Source: Streptomyces sp. CG 926
GTDB lineage: Bacteria > Actinomycetota > Actinomycetes > Streptomycetales > Streptomycetaceae
Length of the DNA stretch: 64,000 nucleotides
Direction of reading: 5' to 3'
Assembly: GCF_003148825.1 (NCBI RefSeq)
Contig: NZ_QGGZ01000004.1
Span: 478,492 to 542,491, forward strand
Shown piece by piece: positions 33,728-44,689 of the stretch. How positions within the stretch are numbered: the stretch's first letter is position 1; every line of letters starts with the position of its first letter. A program made the translations under genes and the position numbers. The notes under the pieces were generated by a model. That model saw nothing but the letters and a program-made list of their open reading frames with translations. It ran no database searches and was not told the DNA's origin.

Positions 33728-34420
33728 GTGACTGTGTGGGACCGGCCGGAGCCGCCGACTCGACCTGTGCCGCTCGACCGCGAGCGGATCGTCGCCGCTG
33801 CCGTCGCGCTGGCCGACGAGGGCGGTCTGGAGGCCGTGTCCGTGCGCAAGGTCGCCGCCCGCCTGGACGCCGGCCCCATGCGGCTGTACCGATACATCTC
33901 CACCAAGGAGGAGTTGTTCGACCTCATGGTGGACGAGGTCCAGGCCGAGATCCTCCCCGAGGAGCAGCCCGGTGACTGGCGGGAGGCGCTGGGCGTCCTC
34001 GCCGGGCGCACCAGGCAGGCCGCTCTCCGTCATGAATGGCTGGCCGACCTGCTCGGCGGTCGCCCGGCCCTGGGTCCGAACGGCCTCGCCATGACCGAGG
34101 CCACGCTGGCCGCCCTCGACGGCCTCGCCGACGTCGACACCGTCATGCGTGCCGTGGAGACGGTCAGCGCCTACTACATCGGCGCGATCAGGCGCGAGAT
34201 CACGAACCTACGGGCAGAGCGCGTCACGGGCCTGTCCAAGCACGACTGGCAGCGGGCCTCCGGCCCGCATGTGACGAGAATGCTGGCCACGGGCCGCTTC
34301 CCGGCGCTGGCCAAGGCCGTGCACGAAGGCACGGACATGGACGCCGAGGCGTCCTTCGCGACCGGCCTGGAGTGGGTCCTCGACGCCGTGGCCGTCAAGC
34401 TCACCGATCCGCCTGCGTGA
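33728..34420 (+). CDS. TetR family repressor (TetR_C type)
   Basis: A 230-aa protein. The HTH is at residues about 18-63 (IVAAAVALADEGGLEAVSVR; KVAARLDAGPMRLYRYI), followed by a TetR_C-like ligand domain (LAGRTRQAALRHEWLADLLG). GTG start at 33728, possibly leaderless. Controls itself and the divergent monooxygenase by inference from the layout, which repeats the tetR/tetX-style arrangement. The ligand is unknown. Confidence 0.88.
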   Translation: MTVWDRPEPPTRPVPLDRERIVAAAVALADEGGLEAVSVRKVAARLDAGPMRLYRYISTKEELFDLMVDEVQAEILPEEQPGDWREALGVLAGRTRQAALRHEWLADLLGGRPALGPNGLAMTEATLAALDGLADVDTVMRAVETVSAYYIGAIRREITNLRAERVTGLSKHDWQRASGPHVTRMLATGRFPALAKAVHEGTDMDAEASFATGLEWVLDAVAVKLTDPPA

Positions 34421-34426
34421 CGGAAG

Positions 34427-34452
34427 GGCTGCCGCCCGGATTCTCGGCAGCC
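34427..34452. terminator. Hairpin between tetR and ligase genes
   Basis: GGCTGCCG-N10-CGGCAGCC, a perfect 8-bp stem between two convergent stop codons. No U-tract. Confidence 0.65.
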
Positions 34453-34468
34453 GCGGCAGGCCTTGCCC

Positions 34469-36724
<2,256 letters not shown>

Positions 36725-37066
36725 ATGACCGATCTGGACCAGCTGCGGGCAAGCCTTGCGTCGGGTGAACACGAGTTCGCCGACACCTTGGCCTTCGTCA
36801 CCGGGCATTACGCGTACCAGCCGCAGGCGTTCCGCAACGGGGAACTGGAGAACGCCGCGGGTACGAACGAGGGCTCCTGCAAGACGCTGGGACTGGCACT
36901 GCTGGAAGGACTGAGCGACCAGGAAGCGCTGCAGGCGTTCGGGGAGCACTACCGCAGCGTGCTGGCCACGCCGAACGACACCGATCACGGCAACATCCGC
37001 AACCTCATGACCCACGGTCTGGCAGGGGTGAGCTTCGCCGGGCAGCCGCTGACGCGCAGGAGCTGA
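36725..37066 (+). CDS. HopJ type III effector-like protein
   Basis: A 113-aa protein matching the HopJ family (PF08888) in length and layout: DLDQLRASLASGEHEFADTL, ITGHY-type stretch VTGHYAYQPQAFRNG, NEGSCKTLGLALLEGLSDQE and FGEHYRSVLATPNDTDHGNIR. Despite the name, relatives occur widely in free-living bacteria and algae that lack type III secretion, and the function is unknown. AAGGA lies 6 nt before the ATG. Probably a cytoplasmic protein. Confidence 0.85.
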   Translation: MTDLDQLRASLASGEHEFADTLAFVTGHYAYQPQAFRNGELENAAGTNEGSCKTLGLALLEGLSDQEALQAFGEHYRSVLATPNDTDHGNIRNLMTHGLAGVSFAGQPLTRRS

Positions 37067-37113
37067 ACGACGGCGGCCGGCGGCGCCCCGTCGGCCGCGA
37101 GCGGCGGCCGGCC

Positions 37114-37854
37114 TCAGGTCGGCTTGCGCCACACGGAGATGTGCTTCGCGGAGTCCTGGGTGAACGGGGTCCCGTCCCAGTCCGCGACGCGACGTTCCCG
37201 TTCGAGGCCGGCGATCCGTGCCATCAGATCGAGCTCGGCCGGCCAGGCGTACCGGTGCCGGGAGTTGTCGCGGCGGTAGCGGTCGTCGGCGCCGTCGCGG
37301 GTGAAGTGGTGCGAGACGAGGACCTGTTCCACCAGGTCGAAGGTGTCGATGCCGAGATGCTGCTCGGAGACGTCGAACGGCACCCCGACCTGACCGGGCG
37401 GCAGGAACCGCAGCGGTGGCACGCCGAGCTCGATGACGAATCGGCCGCCGGGCTCCAGATGGCGTGCGGCGTTACGGAAGCACTCGACCTGTTCGTCCTG
37501 CGTGAGCAGGTTCGTGATGGTGTTGTAGACGAGATAGACCAGGGTGAATCCGCCGGGGACGGCGGTGGTGGCCATGTCCCCGATGGTGACCGGGAGCGTG
37601 CTCTCGTCGACCTTGCGGCGCAGCACCGCCGCCATGTGCTCGGACAGCTCGATGCCCACCACCGGCACGCCGCGTTCCCGGAGCGGGACGCCCACGCGGC
37701 CGGTCCCGATGGCGAACTCCAGGGCCCGGCCGTCTCCGGCGAGTTCGGCGAGGAAGGCGAGGGTCGGTTCGAGAACGGCGGCCGAGGACGCTTCGCTCTC
37801 CTCGGCGTCGTAGCGGTCGGCGGTCGCCCGGGTCCACAGTTCACTGCTCGTCAC
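37114..37854 (-). CDS. SAM-dependent class I methyltransferase
   Basis: A 246-aa protein: ALEFAIGTGRVGVPLRERG (motif I, ExGxGxG-like), VVGIELSEHMAAVLR (motif II), FTLVYLVYNTITNLLTQDEQ and HLEPGGRFVIELG (post-motifs). This is the Methyltransf_25 type common in Streptomyces. The substrate is unknown. The GTG start at 37854 begins VTSSELWTRATADRYD, the family-like N-terminus. No partner genes; the bacteriocin cassette starts on the other strand about 480 bp away. Confidence 0.85.
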   Translation of the reverse strand: MTSSELWTRATADRYDAEESEASSAAVLEPTLAFLAELAGDGRALEFAIGTGRVGVPLRERGVPVVGIELSEHMAAVLRRKVDESTLPVTIGDMATTAVPGGFTLVYLVYNTITNLLTQDEQVECFRNAARHLEPGGRFVIELGVPPLRFLPPGQVGVPFDVSEQHLGIDTFDLVEQVLVSHHFTRDGADDRYRRDNSRHRYAWPAELDLMARIAGLERERRVADWDGTPFTQDSAKHISVWRKPT

Positions 37855-38330
37855 GGACGGCCACTCTGCCGGGTGCCGAGGAACGCTGTCGAGGCATTTA
37901 CGTTCCCCTCGGCGCGGGAGTTCTCGTGCGGCCGCGCGCACCGGGCGTGACCGGGCCATGACGGCACGCGTCCTACGAAAACCTGCACATCGCGTTCGCG
38001 AACTCGACAACCGACCTCCCCGGTAGGGCGATACGCCGGATATGTCGTGCCGTTTTGGTGACGCTTCGGCCCGGTTCGCTCCATGTAAGCAACGTGTCGG
38101 TCGTATCTGTTACTCGATTCTGTGAAGAAGTCGCCACTATTCGGTGAATCAAGCTGCACGTCCGTCGACAGAGGTACCCGTCCACCCGTGACGGGAAGTC
38201 AACGGGATTGGGTCGCGCGCCCGTTCGCGTGCTTTCATCTTGCTCATCGCAGCAGTCCGGAACGGCGACCGAGTTTCGCGTCACCGACCGCACGGCGATG
38301 AATTCCTCCCCCCAATGAAAGGTGCGCGCC
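37855..38330. promoter_or_regulatory. Long AT-richer leader upstream of the bacteriocin precursor
   Basis: This 476-bp gap has visibly lower GC from about 37970 onward than the flanking genes. It includes a GTTCGCGAAC palindrome (37994-38003) and several TTC/GAA-rich stretches. No gene is supported. It is long for a Streptomyces promoter region and probably carries the precursor promoter and several regulator sites. I cannot pick the -10/-35 pair with confidence. Confidence 0.45.
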
Positions 38331-38570
38331 ATGCGTAACGACATCGAGACCCGTGAGATCGACGACACCGAGCTGGACGCCGTTTCCGGCGGCATCATCA
38401 GCGTGAACGGTGGCCTGGTCGGCGCCGTGACCAGCGATGTCAACAACGTCGTGGGCCTCGTGGGCTCCCTCGGCACCGTTCAGACCGCGACGGGCATCGT
38501 CTCCCACGTCCCCGGTCTCGTCACGGGCATCACCGGTGTTTCGGTGAACGCCGGTCGCGCCGGTCTCTGA
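38331..38570 (+). CDS. Double-glycine bacteriocin-like precursor peptide
   Basis: A 79-aa peptide. The leader MRNDIETREIDDTELDAVSG plus a second Gly (21 aa) has the classical double-glycine pattern: Ile at -12, Leu at -7, Val at -4, Gly at -2 and -1. The 58-aa core is rich in Gly and Val (GLVGAV, GLVGSL, GLVTGI) and has no Cys, Trp or Tyr, so lanthionine rings are impossible. It resembles a class II, GxxxG-rich peptide. GAAAGGTG sits 6 nt before the ATG. The next genes encode a C39-peptidase exporter that would cut after Gly-Gly. Confidence 0.85.
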   Translation: MRNDIETREIDDTELDAVSGGIISVNGGLVGAVTSDVNNVVGLVGSLGTVQTATGIVSHVPGLVTGITGVSVNAGRAGL

Positions 38571-38583
38571 TCGGGAATTGCCA

Positions 38584-38621
38584 GTGAACCCCGGAGCATC
38601 CCCCACGGCTCCGGGGTTCAC
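38584..38621 (+). terminator. Strong hairpin between precursor and export genes
   Basis: GTGAACCCCGGAGC (38584-38597) pairs perfectly with GCTCCGGGGTTCAC (38608-38621) across a 10-nt loop, 13 nt after the precursor stop. There is no U-tract. It likely acts as a partial terminator or a 3' stabilising stem, giving more precursor mRNA than exporter mRNA. Confidence 0.8.
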
Positions 38622-38672
38622 GGCCGTCCGTATGTGTACCCGGCTATACCTGTGCAGTTGAAGGAACAGTCC

Positions 38673-39479
38673 GTGCAGTTTCGCCAAAAGGCTCTTTCCA
38701 AGCTGCAATCGCCCGAGGAATTCGACCTGCCCGTTCGCTTCGCACGCCCGCAGGGTCGACTGGTCCTGGCCGTCACGGTCGCCGTCATCGTGGCAGCGAC
38801 CTACTGGGCCTGCACCGGCACCGTGTCGTCCAAGCTGAGCGCGTCCGGCATCCTCACCCGCGCCGAGGGCAGTTACGTGCTCCAGACGCCGATCGCGGGA
38901 CAGGTGACCGGGGTCCTCGCCGAGGAGGGCCAGGTGCTCGCCGCCGGTGCGCCCGTGCTCAACGTCCGTACCGAGCAGGGGGAACGACCGGTGCGCCTGG
39001 TGACCGGCGGCCGGCTGACGACACTGGTGGCCAAGGTGGGTTCGGTCATCGCCATGGGCGGCGACGTGGCCACCGTGGAGCGCGTGGAGGATCCGAAGGA
39101 CCCGCTGGTGGCCGTGCTGTACGTGCCCGGCGGCAGCGGCTCGGCGATCGCCGTGGGCGCCGCGGTCGACCTGAGCGTCCAGTCCGTCCCGCAGCAGCGG
39201 TTCGGCATGCTGCGCGGGCGCGTCACGGCCGTCGGCCGTGCCCCCCTGACGCGGGCGCAGATCGGCGGCTTCCTCGCCGACGACACGCTCGCCGAACAGT
39301 TCTCCCGCCACGGCAGCCCGGTGGCGGTGGTCGTACGCCTCGAACCGTCCGCCTCCACCCCGTCCGGCTACCGGTGGTCCTCCGCGGACGGGCCCCCGTA
39401 CGCCGTCGACTCGAGGACGCCGGTCACCGGCGCCGTCCACCTCCCGGCGCAGCGCCCCGTCGACTGGCTGCTGCCGTGA
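38673..39479 (+). CDS. HlyD-like membrane fusion protein of NHLP export system
   Basis: A 268-aa protein. A cytoplasmic N-terminus (FRQKALSKLQSPEEFDLPVR) precedes one membrane helix (about 29-50, LVLAVTVAVIVAATYWACTG). A biotinyl-lipoyl-like domain follows (SYVLQTPIAGQVTGVLAEEG, QVLAAGAPVLNVRTE), then a C-terminal beta domain. It should link the two ABC transporters to the cell-wall side. GTG at 38673 is chosen because AAGGA lies 7 nt upstream and the family starts with M-x-FRQKAL. Upstream GTGs at 38634 and 38652 lack an SD. The stop overlaps the next start (GTGA). Confidence 0.85.
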   Translation: MQFRQKALSKLQSPEEFDLPVRFARPQGRLVLAVTVAVIVAATYWACTGTVSSKLSASGILTRAEGSYVLQTPIAGQVTGVLAEEGQVLAAGAPVLNVRTEQGERPVRLVTGGRLTTLVAKVGSVIAMGGDVATVERVEDPKDPLVAVLYVPGGSGSAIAVGAAVDLSVQSVPQQRFGMLRGRVTAVGRAPLTRAQIGGFLADDTLAEQFSRHGSPVAVVVRLEPSASTPSGYRWSSADGPPYAVDSRTPVTGAVHLPAQRPVDWLLP

Positions 39480-41734
39480 CCGCCCCGCAGCTGCCTGCCG
39501 CCGGGCGGCGGCGCCACCGCCCCGAGCCGAAGGGCGGTTCCCGCCGCAGGCCCGCGCCCGCGCCCGTACCCAGGGGCCGGATCCCCCGCCCCGTACGCAC
39601 CCCCACCGTGCTCCAGATGGAGGCGGTGGAGTGCGGCGCCGCCGCCTTGGCCATGGTGCTAGGCCACCACCGCCGCTTCGTCCCGCTCGAAGAACTGCGC
39701 ATCGCGTGCGGCGTCTCCCGCGACGGCTCCCGCGCCGGGAATCTCCTCAAGGCCGCCCGAGGGTACGGGTTGACGGCCAAGGGCATGCAGATGAGCCTGG
39801 CGGCGCTCACCGAGGTGAGCGGCCCGGCCATCCTCTTCTGGGAGTTCAACCACTACGTCGTCTACGAGGGCACGGCCCGGCGGCTCGGCCGCAGGGGGGT
39901 GTACGTCAACGACCCGGCCAAGGGTCGCCGGTTCGTCCCCATGGACGAGTTCGACACCAGCTTCACCGGGGTCGTCCTGGTCTTCGAGCCCGGTGACGGG
40001 TTCCGCCGCGGTGGCCGTAGGCCCGGCGTCCTGGGGGCCGTGCCGGCCCGGCTGCGGGGCACTTCGGGCACCATGGCCGCCGCCGTGGTCGCCAGCCTCC
40101 TGCTGGTCGCCGTCGGCGTGACGGTGCCGGCCCTGAGCCGTACGTACATCGACATGTTCCTCATCGGCGAGCAGACGTCCCTGCTGGGGGTGCTGTTCGC
40201 CGCGATGACGGTGGCCCTCGTCCTCACCGCCACCCTCACCGCGTTGTTGCAGGCCAACCTGCTGCGCGGGCGGATCATCTCGTCGACGCTGAGCAGCGCC
40301 CGATTCTTCCGGCACCTGCTGAGGCTTCCGGTCACCTTCTATTCGCAGCGCAATCCGGCCGATCTCGTCCAGCGTCTGCAGTCCAACGACGCGGTGGCCG
40401 AGACCCTCGCCCGGGACCTGTCCGCCGCCGCCGTGGACGCCGTGGTGGTCGTGCTGTACGCGGTGCTGCTGTGGACGTACGATCCGCAGCTCACCCTGGT
40501 CGGGGTGGCCGTGGCGCTGCTCAACGTCGTCGCGCTGCGGATCGCGATCCGGCTGCGGGCCACCGGTACCCAGAAGCTGCGTGCCGAGAGCGCCCGGCTG
40601 ACCAACACCGCGTACAGCGGTCTCCAGCTCATCGAGACGATGAAGGCGACGGGCGGTGAGAACGGCTTCTTCCGCCGTTGGGCCGGGCAGCACGCGGTCA
40701 CCCTCGACGTACAGCAGCGGCTCGGCGTGCCCAGCGCGTGGCTGGCGATCGTCGCGCCCACCCTCGCGGCGTTCAACAGCGCGCTGATCCTGACGATCGG
40801 CGGCCTGCGGGCGGTGGAGGGCCATCTCACCGTGGGCCTGCTCGTCGCCTTCCAGGCCCTGGTGACCAGCTTCACCGCCCCGATCTCCCGGCTGGGCGGC
40901 GTCGCGGGCAGGATCCAGGACTTCGCGGCCGACATCGCCCGGCTGGAGGACGTCGAGAACTTTCCGGTCGACCGCGTCTACTCACGGCGCGAGCCCGCTG
41001 CCTCCACCCGACGCCTCAAGGGCCATGTGGAGCTGGACCGCGTCACCTTCGGCTACAACCCGCTGGACGCCCCCCTGCTGCGGGACTTCTCGCTCACGGT
41101 CGGACCGGGACAGCAGGTCGCGCTCGTCGGAGGCTCCGGCAGCGGCAAGTCCACCGTCTCCCGGCTGGTCTCCGGCCTCCACGCCCCGTGGGCCGGAGCC
41201 ATCCGCATCGACGGGATGCGACTGGAGGACATCCCGCGCGGCGCGCTGGCCGCTTCCGTCTCCTTCGTCGACCAGGACGTCTTCCTCTTCGAGGGAACGG
41301 TCCGCGACAACGTCACCCTGTGGGACCCCTCCATCACGGACGAGGCCGTCGTCGCCGCCCTCCAGGACGCCGCCGTGCACGAGGTGGTGGCCCGCCGACC
41401 CGGAGGTATCCACAGTCGCGTCGAGCAGGACGGTCGCAACTTCTCCGGCGGCCAGCGCCAGCGTCTGGAGATCGCGCGGGCGCTGGTGCGCCGGCCCAGC
41501 GTCATGGTGCTCGACGAGGTGACCAGCGCCCTGGACGCGGTGACGGAGCAGATCATCATCGACAACCTGCGCCGCCGCGGCTGCGCCTGTGTGGTCATCG
41601 CCCACCGGCTGAGCACGGTGCGCGACAGCGACGAGATCGTCGTGCTCGACCGGGGCACGGTCGTGGAGCGCGGACGGCACGATCAGCTGGTCGCCGCGCA
41701 GGGCCCGTACGCCGCACTGGTCAAGGAGCACTGA
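39476..41734 (+). CDS. NHLP-type C39 peptidase/ABC exporter
   Basis: A 752-aa protein. The N-terminal C39 peptidase has QMEAVECGAAALAM with Gln47 and Cys53, NHYVVYEG with His126, and VNDPAKGRRF with Asp146, a complete catalytic set. Six membrane helices span about 190-460. The ATPase has GGSGSGKST (Walker A), NFSGGQRQRLEIARALV (signature) and VMVLDEVTSALD (Walker B; DEVT instead of the usual DEAT). It should cleave the double-glycine leader and export the core. GTG at 39476 overlaps the HlyD stop. Confidence 0.9.
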   Translation: MTAPQLPAAGRRRHRPEPKGGSRRRPAPAPVPRGRIPRPVRTPTVLQMEAVECGAAALAMVLGHHRRFVPLEELRIACGVSRDGSRAGNLLKAARGYGLTAKGMQMSLAALTEVSGPAILFWEFNHYVVYEGTARRLGRRGVYVNDPAKGRRFVPMDEFDTSFTGVVLVFEPGDGFRRGGRRPGVLGAVPARLRGTSGTMAAAVVASLLLVAVGVTVPALSRTYIDMFLIGEQTSLLGVLFAAMTVALVLTATLTALLQANLLRGRIISSTLSSARFFRHLLRLPVTFYSQRNPADLVQRLQSNDAVAETLARDLSAAAVDAVVVVLYAVLLWTYDPQLTLVGVAVALLNVVALRIAIRLRATGTQKLRAESARLTNTAYSGLQLIETMKATGGENGFFRRWAGQHAVTLDVQQRLGVPSAWLAIVAPTLAAFNSALILTIGGLRAVEGHLTVGLLVAFQALVTSFTAPISRLGGVAGRIQDFAADIARLEDVENFPVDRVYSRREPAASTRRLKGHVELDRVTFGYNPLDAPLLRDFSLTVGPGQQVALVGGSGSGKSTVSRLVSGLHAPWAGAIRIDGMRLEDIPRGALAASVSFVDQDVFLFEGTVRDNVTLWDPSITDEAVVAALQDAAVHEVVARRPGGIHSRVEQDGRNFSGGQRQRLEIARALVRRPSVMVLDEVTSALDAVTEQIIIDNLRRRGCACVVIAHRLSTVRDSDEIVVLDRGTVVERGRHDQLVAAQGPYAALVKEH

Positions 41735-41735
41735 A

Positions 41736-44657
41736 GTGACGTACGCGCACCACCCCATAGCCGCAGCAACCGCCGGCGCCGTGGACCCGTCGGGCCCGGC
41801 GCCCGACCCGGTGGTCGCGGCTCTGGGGGCGCTGGGCACTCCCGTCGACTGCGCGGGGGTGAGCAGCCTCTCCCTGGAGGGCCCGCTCGTCCTGTGGCTG
41901 GTCGTCGAGGGCGAGCTGGACCTGTTCGCCGTGGACGCCGCGCAGTCGGGGCACTGGCACTTCCTGGGCCGGCTGGAGCCGGGCACGCTGTTGCTGGGTC
42001 CGGCCGAGGGCCCCGACCACACCCTGGTGGGCCGCCCCTTGCAGGGCTGTCGGCTGCGCCGCGTCGAGCTGCGGGAGCTGCAGCGCACGCAGTACCCACA
42101 GCACCAGCAGCAGCACCCGGAGTACGGGGCCGGGTTCCACGGCGGGCCGTGGCACGTCGACGAGGGGCCCTACGGCGCGGCCCCCGCGGGACGGCCGAGC
42201 CCGCTGGAGGACGCCTTCGCGCGCGGCATCGGCCGCGGTCTGCGCGTGCTCTACGAGGCGCCGCTGGACGGCACCGCCACCACCGGGCAGGGCGGGGCCG
42301 ACGACGACATCCTGTGGATGCGGATCACCCCCGGCAGTGTGCAGTACGGCGCCGTGTACGAGGCGGAGGCGGTGGGCACCCTCCTCGTCGACGCGGCGAT
42401 GTGGCAGGGCATGGTCGACCAGCAGTACCGGCTGCTCTACGCCTTGGACGGCTGGATCGAACAGTTGGAGCGCGCGCACGAGGACCGTACGGCGGCCGGG
42501 ATCGAGGCGGGCCGGGCCGCCCGTACCCAGGCGGACCGGACCCTGCTGGCGTCCATCGTCCGCTCCGGCGGACGGGATTCCCATCGGGGCGCGGACGTCG
42601 ACGCGACCCTCGCCGCGTGCCGCCTCGCCGCCGGCGCGGCCGGCATCACCCTTGCCGCGCCGGGGGCGGCGGGCACCTCCTCCGAGCAGCTCGATCCCGT
42701 CGAACGTATCGCGCTCGCCTCCCGGATCCGCACGCGCGAGGTCGGTCTGCGCGGGCGTTGGTGGCGGGAGAACAGCGGGCCGCTGGTGGGCCGGCGCGGG
42801 AAGGACGGCACGCCGGTCGCCCTGCTGTGGCGGCGCGGCGGCTACAAGGCGGTCGACCCCGCCACCGGCCGGCGCGAGCGCGTGGGGAGGAGCAACGAGG
42901 CCTCCTTCGAACCGAACGCCGTCATGCTGTACCGCCCCTTGCCCGAGGGGCGGGTGGGTCTGCCCGCGCTGCTCCGCTTCAGCGTGCGCGGCACCTTCCC
43001 CGAGCTGCGCAGCCTGCTGCTGGGTGGGCTGGTCGCGGTGGTCCTGGGCGCCCTGGTGCCGGTCGCCACCGGCCAGGTCCTCGGCCGGTACGTGCCGCAG
43101 GGCGAGACCGGCCTCATCGTGCGGACCGGGGTGGCGCTGGTCGCGACCGCCGTGGTCTCGGCCGTCTTCATGCTGCTGCAGAACACCTCCCTCCTCCGCA
43201 TGGAGGGCCGGGTCGAGGCCACCTTGCAACCGGCCGTGTGGGACCGGCTGCTGCGGCTGCCGGCGACGTTCTTCGCCGGTCGCTCCACCGGCGAACTGGC
43301 CGGCGCGGCGATGGGCATCAGCGCGATGCGCCGCGTACTGTCCGGCATCGGTCCGGTCTGCGTACAGGCGGGCGCGGTCGGCGTGGTGAGCCTCGTCCTG
43401 CTGCTCGTCCACAGCGTGCCGCTGGCGCTGACGGCGCTGGCCATGCTGGTCGTCATCGCGGCGGTCTTCCTGGGTCTGGGGCTGTGGCAGTTGCGGTACG
43501 AGCGCCGGCTGAACACGCTCGGCCTCCGGCTGGGCAACCAGGCCTTCCAAACCCTGCGGGGCCTGCCCAAGCTGCGTGTCGCCGCGGCCGAGAGCTTCGC
43601 GTACGCGGCCTGGGCACGGGAGTTCGCCCGTACCCGCGATCTGCACCAACGGATCGGCCGGACCCAGAACGTCCTCACGGTCCTCGGCGCCGTGTACCTG
43701 CCGCTGTGCACGCTGGTGATGTTCGTGCTGCTGGCCGGCCCGGCCCGCGGCGCCCTGTCCGCCAGTGAGTTCCTCACCTTCAGCACCGCGCTGACGATGC
43801 TGCTGTCGTCGGTCACACAGGTGACCGGGGCGCTGATCTCGGCCGCCGCGGTGCTGCCGATGTTCGAGCAGATCAGGCCGCTCCTGCGGGAGATCCCCGA
43901 GGTGGACCGCGCCAGTACCCGGCCGGGAGAGCTGACCGGTGCCATCGAGGCGAAGAACCTGTCCTACCGCTACGCCGACGACGGCCCGCTGGTACTCGAC
44001 GACGTCAGCCTGCGGATCGGACCGGGCGAGTTCGTCGCGATCGTCGGGGCCAGCGGCTGCGGCAAGTCGACACTGCTGCGGTTGCTCATCGGCTTCGACC
44101 GGCCCGTCTCGGGCAGTGTGCTCTACGACGGCCAGGACCTGGCGGCGCTCGACCGGGCGGCCGTACGCCGCCAGTGCGGGGTCGTGCTGCAGAACGCCCA
44201 GCCCTTGACCGGCTCGATCCTCGACTGCATCCGCGGCGCCGGGACGTTCTCCTTGGAGGAGGCCTGGGAGGCGGCCGCGATGGCGGGCCTGGCGGAGGAC
44301 ATCAAGGCCATGCCGATGGGCATGCACACCATCCTGTCCGACGGTGGCGGGACCGTCTCGGGCGGTCAGCGCCAACGGCTGATGATCGCCCAGGCCCTCA
44401 TCCGCAAGCCGCGCGTCCTGTTCCTGGACGAGGCCACCAGCGCGCTGGACAACGAGGCCCAGCGGGTGGTCATCGAGTCCACCCGGGCCCTGCGGGCCAC
44501 CCGTCTCGTGATCGCCCACCGCCTGTCCACGGTCATGGACGCCGACCGCGTGATCGTCATGTCGGAGGGCCGGGTCGTCCAAGAGGGCCCGCCCGCCACG
44601 CTGTTGGCCGACGCCTCGGGCCTCTTCCACGGGCTGGTACGGCGGCAACTGCGTTGA
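41736..44657 (+). CDS. NHLP bacteriocin export ABC permease/ATPase
   Basis: A 973-aa protein. A large cytoplasmic N-terminal region (about 1-420) without peptidase residues is typical of the second NHLP transporter. It includes a Gln/His-rich insert around residue 120. A six-helix permease and ATPase follow: IVGASGCGKSTLLRLLIGFD, TVSGGQRQRLMIAQALI, VLFLDEATSALD. It pairs with the C39 exporter in this cassette. GTG at 41736 follows AAGGAG by 7 nt. Its stop codon overlaps the -35 element of the next gene. Confidence 0.9.
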   Translation: MTYAHHPIAAATAGAVDPSGPAPDPVVAALGALGTPVDCAGVSSLSLEGPLVLWLVVEGELDLFAVDAAQSGHWHFLGRLEPGTLLLGPAEGPDHTLVGRPLQGCRLRRVELRELQRTQYPQHQQQHPEYGAGFHGGPWHVDEGPYGAAPAGRPSPLEDAFARGIGRGLRVLYEAPLDGTATTGQGGADDDILWMRITPGSVQYGAVYEAEAVGTLLVDAAMWQGMVDQQYRLLYALDGWIEQLERAHEDRTAAGIEAGRAARTQADRTLLASIVRSGGRDSHRGADVDATLAACRLAAGAAGITLAAPGAAGTSSEQLDPVERIALASRIRTREVGLRGRWWRENSGPLVGRRGKDGTPVALLWRRGGYKAVDPATGRRERVGRSNEASFEPNAVMLYRPLPEGRVGLPALLRFSVRGTFPELRSLLLGGLVAVVLGALVPVATGQVLGRYVPQGETGLIVRTGVALVATAVVSAVFMLLQNTSLLRMEGRVEATLQPAVWDRLLRLPATFFAGRSTGELAGAAMGISAMRRVLSGIGPVCVQAGAVGVVSLVLLLVHSVPLALTALAMLVVIAAVFLGLGLWQLRYERRLNTLGLRLGNQAFQTLRGLPKLRVAAAESFAYAAWAREFARTRDLHQRIGRTQNVLTVLGAVYLPLCTLVMFVLLAGPARGALSASEFLTFSTALTMLLSSVTQVTGALISAAAVLPMFEQIRPLLREIPEVDRASTRPGELTGAIEAKNLSYRYADDGPLVLDDVSLRIGPGEFVAIVGASGCGKSTLLRLLIGFDRPVSGSVLYDGQDLAALDRAAVRRQCGVVLQNAQPLTGSILDCIRGAGTFSLEEAWEAAAMAGLAEDIKAMPMGMHTILSDGGGTVSGGQRQRLMIAQALIRKPRVLFLDEATSALDNEAQRVVIESTRALRATRLVIAHRLSTVMDADRVIVMSEGRVVQEGPPATLLADASGLFHGLVRRQLR

Positions 44658-44689
44658 CACCCGAATGTGTGAGTGGTTGAGTACTCACA
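44654..44689 (+). promoter_or_regulatory. Promoter and operator of leaderless tetR gene
   Basis: A perfect -35 TTGACA (44654-44659) overlaps the upstream stop codon. A -10-like TTGAGT lies 17 bp on (44677-44682), which puts transcription at the ATG (44689). The dyad TGTGAGT-N8-ACTCACA (44668-44689) covers the -10 and start codon. Its left half GTGAGTGGTT is identical to the left half of the operator before the MFS gene. Confidence 0.65.

Noticed and set aside
37851..38159. Minus-strand open frame upstream of the methyltransferase
   Set aside because: No ribosome binding site, atypical codon use and no homologous motif. It falls in the AT-richer regulatory gap.
38331..38570. Calling the precursor a lantibiotic
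   Set aside because: The core has no cysteine and no lanthionine synthetase is nearby. Only the leader resembles that group.
41721..44660. 979-codon antisense frame opposite the second NHLP transporter
   Set aside because: Composition (Gln/His/Arg/Gly-rich) is the typical shadow of a high-GC3 gene on the other strand. The plus-strand protein has clear ABC motifs.
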